Shown piece after piece: positions 35,698 to 41,320 of a stretch of 41,320 nucleotides of DNA. Positions within the stretch are counted from its first letter, which is position 1, and each line of letters starts with the position of its first letter. The stretch spans positions 1 through 41,320 of the forward strand of contig JBBSUK010000011.1 in assembly GCA_038234975.1 (NCBI GenBank), read 5' to 3'. The notes below the pieces were generated by a model that made no database searches, was not told the origin of the DNA, and saw only the letters and a program-made list of their open reading frames with translations. The position numbers and the translations under genes are program-made. The DNA is from Schlegelella_A sp038234975 (GTDB lineage Bacteria; Pseudomonadota; Gammaproteobacteria; Burkholderiales; Burkholderiaceae_C).

Positions 35698-36663
35698 ATG
35701 AACGCGTCTGAGACCCCGGACCCGGCAGCGTCGAACGCAGATCGCGAACGGCGCGGCCTTTGGCTCGGCCTCGTCGGCGTCGCGGTCTTCGCGGCGACGT
35801 TGCCGATGACACGCCTGGCGGTCGGCGACGCGTCGGCCCCGGCGCTGTCGCCGATCTTCGTCACGGCCGGCCGGGCCGCCTTCGCCGCCGTGCTGTCGGC
35901 GATCTACCTCGCCGCGGTCGGCGCGAGGTGGCCGAACGCGCGACAGCGGCGGCTGCTGTTCGTGTCGGCGTGCGGCACCGTGATCGGCTTCCCGCTCTTT
36001 CTCGCGCTGGCGCTGCGCAGCGTCGATGCGATGCACGCCGCGGTCGTCACCGGTCTGCTGCCGCTGGCCACCGCCGTCGCGGCGGCGGTCCGTTTCCGGC
36101 AGCGGCCCTCGACGGGTTTCTGGATCGCGGCGGTCGCGGGCGCGGCGCTCGTCGTCGCCTTCGCGGCGTGGAAGGGCGCGGGTACGCTCACCGCCGCTGA
36201 CGGCTGGCTGTTCGCGTCGATGTCGAGTGCGGCGATCGGCTACGTCGCCGGCGCCGAGCTCGCGGCCGAGATGCCGGGCGAGCGCGTCGTCTCGTGGGTG
36301 CTGGTGCTGAGCGCGCCGCTCACGGTGCCGCTCGCCTGGACCTTCTGGCCGGCGGCCGCGGTGCCGCTGTCGGCGTGGGCGGGTTTCGCCTACGTCACGG
36401 TGTTCTCGATGTGGCTCGGCTTCTTCGCCTGGTACCGGGCGCTGGCCGAAGGCGGCGCGGTGCGGGTGAGCCAGATCCAGCTGGTGCAGCCGTTTCTCGC
36501 CATGGTCTTCGCGGTGCCGCTGCTCGGCGAGCGCCTCGACCCGGCGGCGATCGCGTTTGCCGCCGCCGTCGTCGCCACCGTCTTCATCGGCCGTTCGATG
36601 CCGGCCGGCCGGCCCGCCGCCATCATCGCGGCGCCCGAAGCGAGCAGAGCGACCCCACGATGA
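35698..36663 (+). CDS. EamA/DMT-family transporter
   Basis: 321-residue inner-membrane exporter of the drug/metabolite transporter superfamily with about ten membrane helices in two EamA repeats (about 20-155 and 165-300). Visible helices include LWLGLVGVAVFAATLPMTRL and FGYVTVF-like FAYVTVFSMWLGFFAWYRAL. The second-repeat ending VSQIQLVQPFLAMVFAVPLLGE is very typical. ATG 35698 begins a hydrophilic 20-residue leader. Its stop overlaps the aminotransferase start (ATGA at 36660-36663). Related transporters export amino acids; the coupled aminotransferase supports an amino-acid-related substrate, but that is inference. Confidence 0.92.
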   Translation: MNASETPDPAASNADRERRGLWLGLVGVAVFAATLPMTRLAVGDASAPALSPIFVTAGRAAFAAVLSAIYLAAVGARWPNARQRRLLFVSACGTVIGFPLFLALALRSVDAMHAAVVTGLLPLATAVAAAVRFRQRPSTGFWIAAVAGAALVVAFAAWKGAGTLTAADGWLFASMSSAAIGYVAGAELAAEMPGERVVSWVLVLSAPLTVPLAWTFWPAAAVPLSAWAGFAYVTVFSMWLGFFAWYRALAEGGAVRVSQIQLVQPFLAMVFAVPLLGERLDPAAIAFAAAVVATVFIGRSMPAGRPAAIIAAPEASRATPR

Positions 36664-37889
36664 GCATCCCCTCCGCGCACGCCGCGTCGCCCTGGCGCCC
36701 TGCCGCCCGCACCGCGCGCATGAACGCGTCGGCGATCCGCGAGATCCTCAAGCTCACCGAGCAGCCGGGGATCGTCTCGCTCGCCGGCGGGCTGCCGTCG
36801 CCCGACACCTTCCCGGTGGAGGCGATGCGCGAGGCGACGGCGCGGGTGCTTCGCGAGCAGCCGCGCGAGGCCCTCCAGTACGCCGCGAGCGAAGGCTATG
36901 CGCCGCTGCGCGAGTGGGTGGCGGAATCGCTCGGCGAGCAGGGCATGCGCGTCGACGCGACGCAGGTGCTCGTCACCACCGGTTCCCAGCAGGGGCTCGA
37001 CCTCGTCGGCAAGGTGCTGATCGACGCCGGCAGCACCGTGGCCGTCGAGGCGCCGACCTACCTCGGCGCCCTGCAGGCGTTCGCGCCGTTCGAGCCCGAG
37101 TTCCATGCCGTCGCGTGCGACGACGAGGGACCGTTGCCCGACGCACTCGGCGCTGCGGTGGCCGGGGCCGAGCCGCCTCGCTTCCTCTACGTGCTGCCCA
37201 ATTTCCAGAACCCGACCGGGCGGACGATGGGCGAGGCGCGGCGCGATGCGCTGGTGCGCGCCGCGGTCGAGGCGGGCATGCCGATCGTCGAGGACAACCC
37301 CTACGGCGACCTGTGGTTCGACCGGCCGCCGCCGCCGTCGCTCGCGTCGCGCTGGCCCGAGGGCACCGTCTACCTCGGCAGCTTCTCGAAGGTGCTCGCG
37401 CCGGGGCTCAGGCTCGGCTACGTCGTGGCGCCGAAGGAAGTGTTCGCGAAGCTCGTGCATGCCAAGCAGGCGGCCGACCTGCACACGCCGGGCTTCAACC
37501 AGCGCGTGGTGTTCGAGGTCATCAAGGGCGGCTTCCTGCGCGAGCACGTGCCGACGATCCGCGACCGCTATCGCCGTCAGCGCGACGCGATGCAGGCGGC
37601 GCTCGCGGCGCATCTGCCGGCGACCGGCGCCCACGCCTGCCGCTGGCACGCGCCAGCGGGCGGCATGTTCTTCTGGGTCGAGCTGCCGGATGGCATCGAC
37701 GCCGCGGTGCTGCTGCCGCGGGCGATCGAACGCGGCGTCGCCTTCGTTCCGGGCGCGGCGTTCTTCGCCGGCAACGCGCGGCGCAACACGATGCGGCTTT
37801 CCTTCGTCACCGTCGAGCCCGACGCCATCGAGCGCGGCGTGCGGGCGATCGCCGACGCACTCGCCGAGCTCGTGGCCACGCCGCGATGA
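36660..37889 (+). CDS. PLP-dependent aminotransferase, class I/II (2-aminoadipate/LysN-like)
   Basis: 409-residue cytosolic fold-type I aminotransferase. The Schiff-base lysine is Lys244 in YLGSFSKVLAPGLRLGY. Other marks: GIVSLAGGLPSPDTFP at 37-52, LQYAASEGYAPLREW, TTGSQQGLDLVGKVL, LPNFQNPTGRTM at 179-190 and VEDNPYGDLWFD at 210-221, with the substrate-carboxylate Arg in TMRLSFVTVEPD. This layout matches enzymes named 2-aminoadipate transaminase or MocR-like aminotransferases without the DNA-binding domain; true substrate is open. ATG 36660 overlaps the transporter stop, and its own stop overlaps the PhzF-like start. Confidence 0.94.
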   Translation: MSIPSAHAASPWRPAARTARMNASAIREILKLTEQPGIVSLAGGLPSPDTFPVEAMREATARVLREQPREALQYAASEGYAPLREWVAESLGEQGMRVDATQVLVTTGSQQGLDLVGKVLIDAGSTVAVEAPTYLGALQAFAPFEPEFHAVACDDEGPLPDALGAAVAGAEPPRFLYVLPNFQNPTGRTMGEARRDALVRAAVEAGMPIVEDNPYGDLWFDRPPPPSLASRWPEGTVYLGSFSKVLAPGLRLGYVVAPKEVFAKLVHAKQAADLHTPGFNQRVVFEVIKGGFLREHVPTIRDRYRRQRDAMQAALAAHLPATGAHACRWHAPAGGMFFWVELPDGIDAAVLLPRAIERGVAFVPGAAFFAGNARRNTMRLSFVTVEPDAIERGVRAIADALAELVATPR

Positions 37890-38722
37890 CCACGTTCTGC
37901 TTCGACCAGGTGGATGTCTTCACCGACCGGCCGCTGCTCGGCAACCCGCTCGCCGTCGTGCACGGCGCCGATGCGCTCGACGACGCGGCGATGCAGGCGG
38001 TCGCGCGCTGGACGAACCTCAGCGAGACGGCGTTCCTCCTGACACCGACGGAGCCGGGCGCCGACTACCGCGTCCGCATCTGGACGCCGACCCGCGAGCT
38101 GCCGTTCGCCGGCCACCCGACGCTCGGCAGCTGCCACGCCTGGCTCGGCCGCGGCGGCGTGCCGCGCCGCGCGGGCGAGGTCTTCCAGGAGTGCAGCATC
38201 GGCGTGGTGCGGCTGCGCGTCGACAGCGGCCGCACCGCCTTCGCGGCACCGCCGTTGACGCGCGCCGACGTCGACGAGCCGACGGTCGTCGCGGCCACTG
38301 TCGCCGTCGGCGTCGATCGCAGTCGTGTCGTCGCTGCGCAGTGGCTGCGCAACGGCCCGAACTGGCTGACGCTGCTGCTCGACTCCGCCGCCGCGGTGCT
38401 CGAAGCGCGCATGGCCGCGGCGCACATCCGCCACTTCGACGAGATCGGACTCGTCGGCGCCCACGCCGGCGGTCACGACACCGCATTCGAGGTGCGCGGT
38501 TTCGTCGGCGGCGAGGCCCCCTACGAAGACCCTGTCACCGGCAGCCTCAACGCCGGCATCGCCGAGTGGCTGATGGCAATCGGTCGCGCCCCCGACCGTT
38601 ACGTCGCCGCGCAGGGCACCCGGATGCAGCGCGCCGGCCGCGTGCACGTCGTTCGCGATGGCGGCACGCTCTGGATCGGCGGCGATGCGGTGACGTGCGT
38701 GAGCGGCGAACTCGTCTTGTGA
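37886..38722 (+). CDS. PhzF family protein (isomerase-like)
   Basis: 278-residue PhzF-superfamily protein with the diaminopimelate-epimerase-like two-lobed fold. Catalytic Glu47 lies in the NLSETAFLL motif. RELPFAGHPTLGS follows near 73, and the second lobe has GGEAPYEDPVTGSLNAGIAEW with the conserved Asp and Gly loop. PhzF isomerises a dihydroaromatic acid in phenazine synthesis, but most chromosomal homologues have unknown substrates and no phenazine genes are here. ATG 37886 and the stop both overlap neighbours (ATGA and GTGA), so it is made together with the aminotransferase and the next protein. Confidence 0.92.
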   Translation: MTTFCFDQVDVFTDRPLLGNPLAVVHGADALDDAAMQAVARWTNLSETAFLLTPTEPGADYRVRIWTPTRELPFAGHPTLGSCHAWLGRGGVPRRAGEVFQECSIGVVRLRVDSGRTAFAAPPLTRADVDEPTVVAATVAVGVDRSRVVAAQWLRNGPNWLTLLLDSAAAVLEARMAAAHIRHFDEIGLVGAHAGGHDTAFEVRGFVGGEAPYEDPVTGSLNAGIAEWLMAIGRAPDRYVAAQGTRMQRAGRVHVVRDGGTLWIGGDAVTCVSGELVL

Positions 38723-39378
38723 GCGGAATCACCACGCTCGACCACCTGGTCGTCGCCGCGCGCAGCCTCGACGACGCGGCGGCGTGGTGCGAGCGAACGC
38801 TCGGCGTGGCGTCGCAGCCGGGCGGCCGGCACGCCGGTGTCGGCACGCACAACCGGCTGGTCGGCCTGGCCGGCGGCGCCTTTCCCGGCGCCTACCTGGA
38901 GCTGATCGCCATCGATCCCGACGCACCGGCGCCGGCGGCGCCGCGCTGGTTCGACCTCGACGACGCAGCGCTCGCCGCAGCGGTCGCCGACGGTCCGCGC
39001 CTCGTCCATTGGGTGGCTCGCACCGATGACCTCGACGCCGCGTGCGCTGCCCTGCGCGGCCTCGGCCACGACGTCGGCCGAGCCGTCTCGGCCGGCCGCG
39101 ACACGCCGCGCGGGCCGCTGTCGTGGCGCATCACGCGGCCGCTGGACGGCTCGCGGCCGGCGCGTGGCGCCGTGCCGCTGCTCATCTCCTGGGGCGATCG
39201 CCACCCGTGCGACGACCTTGCGGCATCGACGGTGTCGATCGAACGCGTCACTCTCGGCGGCGTGTCGGCGGCGGTCGCCGACGTTCTCGGCGTTGCGCTG
39301 GACGAGACTCCGGGCGCCGCGCCGCTGGCGGTTCGCCTGTCGACGCCGCGAGGCCCTGTCGAGCTGGCGTCGCCGTAG
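38719..39378 (+). CDS. VOC/glyoxalase-like domain protein
   Basis: 219-residue protein of the Glyoxalase_3-like group in the vicinal-oxygen-chelate superfamily. It opens with the beta strand VSGITTLDHLVVAARSLDDA, where the His could be a metal ligand. GTHNRLVGL, then GAYLELIAIDPD, supply the next strand and an acidic ligand position; PRLVHWVARTDDLDAACAAL starts the second half. The second half (about residue 165 onward) is poorly conserved. The GTG at 38719 overlaps the PhzF stop. Function unknown; last of the four coupled genes. Confidence 0.82.
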   Translation: MSGITTLDHLVVAARSLDDAAAWCERTLGVASQPGGRHAGVGTHNRLVGLAGGAFPGAYLELIAIDPDAPAPAAPRWFDLDDAALAAAVADGPRLVHWVARTDDLDAACAALRGLGHDVGRAVSAGRDTPRGPLSWRITRPLDGSRPARGAVPLLISWGDRHPCDDLAASTVSIERVTLGGVSAAVADVLGVALDETPGAAPLAVRLSTPRGPVELASP

Positions 39379-39395
39379 CGTCGTTCGAGGGGCCG

Positions 39396-39860
39396 CTACT
39401 CCTTGCGGAAATCGTCGTGGCACGCCTTGCACGCACGGCCGGTGGCGCCGACGGCGGTCTTGATCGCGTCGAGGTTGCCGCTCTTCGCCGCGACGTTGAG
39501 CTTGACCATCTCCTCCTGCATCCGGGTGGCGGCAGCGTTGAACTTGTCGCGCTCGGCCCAGACCTTCGGCAGCGCCTGCGTGTCGCCCTTGTCGCTGCCG
39601 TCGACGAAGCCGGCGTAGGGAAGCCGGGACACCAGCGTCGCGACTTCGGCGTTGTCGGCGGCCGCCTTGGCATCGAACGGCACCTTGCCGTTGGCCATCG
39701 CCGCGACGCGGCCGAAATGCGTGCCCATCACCGTGAAGGCGGCGCGCCGGTAGCGGATCGCGTCCTCGGGCTTGGCGAACTGGGCCTGGACCGTCGTCGC
39801 CAGCGTCGCGAGGGCAACGGCTACCATCAGGATCGGCATGGGCAGTGGTGTCACGGTCAT
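39396..39860 (-). CDS. Class II cytochrome c (cytochrome c' / c-556 family)
   Basis: 154-residue periplasmic haem protein. A signal peptide covers about residues 1-26 (ending TVQAQ). The four-helix-bundle cytochrome c' fold is suggested by helices beginning DAIRYRRAAFTVMGTHFGRV, and the single haem attachment site CKACH (Cys144, Cys147, His148) lies at the very C-terminus, as in this class. The Met/Leu in TVMGTHF is at the position of the sixth ligand in c-556 types. Divergently transcribed from the cytochrome b561 gene, a common pairing, so the two may exchange electrons. Convergent with the VOC gene. Confidence 0.93.
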   Translation of the reverse strand: MTVTPLPMPILMVAVALATLATTVQAQFAKPEDAIRYRRAAFTVMGTHFGRVAAMANGKVPFDAKAAADNAEVATLVSRLPYAGFVDGSDKGDTQALPKVWAERDKFNAAATRMQEEMVKLNVAAKSGNLDAIKTAVGATGRACKACHDDFRKE

Positions 39861-39946
39861 TTCCTTCGGGTGGATCGTCGTGCGCGCCGCGGCGCGACGT
39901 GCTCCGAACGAGTGTAGTCAGGCGTGAGACCGGAGGCGAAGGGATC

Positions 39947-40672
39947 GTGACCGACCGATGCGACGCAACAGCCGTCGCTCCTGCCGAGACCGCCGCACCC
40001 ACCGTGCGGATTCGCGTCTGGGACCTGCCGACGCGGGTCTTCCACTGGACACTCGCCGCACTCGTCGTCGCCGGCGTCACGACCGCCAAGATCGGCGGCA
40101 ACGCGATGGAGTGGCACATGCGGATCGGCTTGACGATCCTGGCGTTCCTCGCATTTCGCATCGTCTGGGGTTTCGTCGGCGGCCGCTGGTCGCGCTTCTC
40201 GGCGTTCGTCTACCGACCGCTGACGACGCTGCGCTACCTGCGCGGCACCACCGACGGAGCACGGCCGCACCTCGACGTCGGCCACAGCCCGCTCGGCGCG
40301 CTCTCGGTGTTCGCGCTGCTCGCCGTGCTCGTCGTGCAGGCGTCGACCGGCCTCTTCGCCGACGACGAGATCGCGACCACCGGCCCGCTCGCGGCGCGGG
40401 TGAGCACGGCGACGAGCCTGGCGGCGACGCGCTGGCACCGCAACTACGGCCAGTGGCTCGTCATCGGCCTGGTCGCGCTGCATGTCGCGGCGATCGCCTG
40501 GTACGCGCGTCGTCGCCGCCGCGACCTGGTGCGGCCGATGTGGCACGGGGACAAGCGGCTCGACCGGTCGGTGCCGCCGGCGCGCGACGACGCCGCCACG
40601 CGCACGCTCGCGCTTGCGATCGCCGTCGCGTGCGCGGTGGGCGCCGTCGCGATCGCCCGCCTGGGCGGCTGA
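39947..40672 (+). CDS. Cytochrome b561 family protein
   Basis: 241-residue inner-membrane di-haem b-type cytochrome (Ni-hydrogenase cytochrome b / b561 type). After a hydrophilic leader come VWDLPTRVFHWTLAAL (first haem His), EWHMRIGLTILAFLAFRIVWG, GHSPLGALSVFALLAVLVVQASTGLF and WLVIGLVALHVAAIAWY with further haem histidines. An added C-terminal membrane segment (LALAIAVACAVGAVAIA) follows an Arg-rich loop. Start GTG 39947 has AAGGG and GGAGG upstream; the longer reading from 39845 would overlap the divergent cytochrome c gene. Likely passes electrons between the quinone pool and the cytochrome c encoded opposite. Confidence 0.9.
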   Translation: MTDRCDATAVAPAETAAPTVRIRVWDLPTRVFHWTLAALVVAGVTTAKIGGNAMEWHMRIGLTILAFLAFRIVWGFVGGRWSRFSAFVYRPLTTLRYLRGTTDGARPHLDVGHSPLGALSVFALLAVLVVQASTGLFADDEIATTGPLAARVSTATSLAATRWHRNYGQWLVIGLVALHVAAIAWYARRRRRDLVRPMWHGDKRLDRSVPPARDDAATRTLALAIAVACAVGAVAIARLGG

Positions 40673-40686
40673 GCCGCGCTCACCCG

Positions 40687-41190
40687 ATGCCGCGCAAGCC
40701 CCGACGCCCCGTCATCGAACTGCGTCGGCCGAGCACGCCCGACGACTACGCGCAGACGGCGACCATGTTCCGCGAGTACGCCGACAGCCTCGGCGTCGAC
40801 CTGTGCGTCCAGGGCTTCGACGAGGAAATCGCGACGCTGCCGGGCGAGTACGCCGCGCCGGCCGGCGACATCGTGCTCGCATTCGTCGGCGGTGAACTCG
40901 CGGGGTCCGTCGCGATGCGGCCGATCGCCGACGTCGACTACGCCAACGCCTGCGAGATGAAGCGGCTCTACGTTCGCCCGGCGTTTCGCGGCCTCGGGCT
41001 CGGCCGCACGCTCGCCGAGGCGCTGCTCGACTCGGCCCGGCTCGCCGGTCATTCGGCGATGCTGCTCGACACGCTCGACGAGATGGAGTCGGCGCGCGAG
41101 CTCTACACGTCGCTCGGCTTCGTCGAGATCCCGCCCTACTACTTCAACCCGATCGCGGGTGCGCATTACCTGAAGGTCGACCTGACATGA
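40687..41190 (+). CDS. GNAT family N-acetyltransferase
   Basis: 167-residue acyl-CoA-dependent N-acetyltransferase. The GNAT core shows ELRRPSTPDDYAQTATMFREY, the central strand GELAGSVAMRPI, CEMKRLYVRPAFRGLGLGRTL (strand beta-4 and the acetyl-CoA pyrophosphate loop RGLGLG near 103-108), and LYTSLGFVEIPPYYFNP near the C-terminus. Acceptor unknown. ATG 40687 lies 14 bases after the b561 stop; its stop overlaps the next start (ATGA at 41187-41190). Confidence 0.93.
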   Translation: MPRKPRRPVIELRRPSTPDDYAQTATMFREYADSLGVDLCVQGFDEEIATLPGEYAAPAGDIVLAFVGGELAGSVAMRPIADVDYANACEMKRLYVRPAFRGLGLGRTLAEALLDSARLAGHSAMLLDTLDEMESARELYTSLGFVEIPPYYFNPIAGAHYLKVDLT

Positions 41191-41320
41191 CGACGCCTGT
41201 GCCGGCCTCATCGTTCGAGCTCCACGCCGGCGCGCTGCGTGCCGCCTTCCGGCCCGACCGCGGCGGCGTGCTCGCCGGCCTCTGGCACGACCACGTCGCC
41301 GTGCTCCGATCGACCGAGCC
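41187..41320 (+). CDS. Aldose 1-epimerase family protein (N-terminal part, cut by window edge)
   Basis: First 44 complete codons of a gene running off the window. The start MTTPVPASSFELHAGALRAA, followed by FRPDRGGVLAGLWHDHVAVL, matches the N-terminal beta sandwich of galactose-mutarotase-like proteins, which interconvert alpha and beta anomers of sugars. Too little is present to see the catalytic His and Glu. Translation is coupled to the acetyltransferase through ATGA. Confidence 0.75.
   Translation, partial: MTTPVPASSFELHAGALRAAFRPDRGGVLAGLWHDHVAVLRSTE

Overview
The window reads as ordinary chromosome of a very GC-rich (about 70%) betaproteobacterium, most likely Burkholderiales. Supporting signs are the methionine synthase split into two coupled genes, a DUF3567 protein, a PhaM-type polyhydroxyalkanoate granule protein, the betaproteobacterial type of glutamate-cysteine ligase, a TorF-like porin/GlnK/AmtB operon, a Bug-family solute receptor, and a GC-rich intergenic repeat resembling those of the Rubrivivax/Leptothrix group. 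The group assignment is inference from gene content. No rRNA, tRNA, CRISPR array, prophage or insertion sequence was seen.

Layout. 1-1190 (minus): the 3' part of a peptide/nickel-type ABC importer (DppC fragment, DppB). 1284-2774 (plus): an aldehyde dehydrogenase. 2850-3508 (minus): a VapBC-like toxin-antitoxin pair with a repeated ATGCAT element in front of it. 3586-4332 (plus): a short-chain dehydrogenase. 4361-11533 (minus): a co-directional run beginning with a fumarylacetoacetate-hydrolase-family enzyme, then a membrane-anchored aspartyl protease, a TraB/GumN protein, PhaM and glycolate oxidase GlcD-GlcE-GlcF, ending in a C-terminal remnant of a histidine phosphatase. 11578-19150 (plus): a DUF3108 protein, DUF3567, a membrane GGDEF-EAL protein whose MHYT-like sensor has lost most of its signature residues, and MetH in two pieces.

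19371-23010 (plus): a DUF1800 lipoprotein and a Tat-exported DUF1501 protein behind a sigma-54-like promoter. 23066-24601 (minus): a YifB/ComM-type AAA ATPase. 24758-27455 (plus): a second sigma-54-like promoter, then TorF-like porin, P-II protein GlnK and ammonium channel AmtB, a nitrogen-limitation operon. 27531-29322: a Bug solute receptor coupled to an aspartate-dehydrogenase-like gene carrying one frameshift. 29383-33724: gshA, kup and gshB, so the two glutathione synthesis genes flank a potassium transporter. 33770-39378: ABC-F ATPase Uup followed by four genes with overlapping stop/start codons (EamA transporter, PLP aminotransferase, PhzF-like protein, glyoxalase-like protein). 39396-41320: cytochrome c' family protein divergent from a cytochrome b561, then a GNAT acetyltransferase and the start of an aldose epimerase.

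The genes work in small local groups and not as one system. The most distinctive items are the matched pair of sigma-54-like promoters, the degenerate MHYT domain, the frameshifted aspartate dehydrogenase, the phosphatase remnant fused to the end of glcF, and promoters that would give nearly leaderless mRNAs. I did not find a convincing, wholly new multi-gene system.
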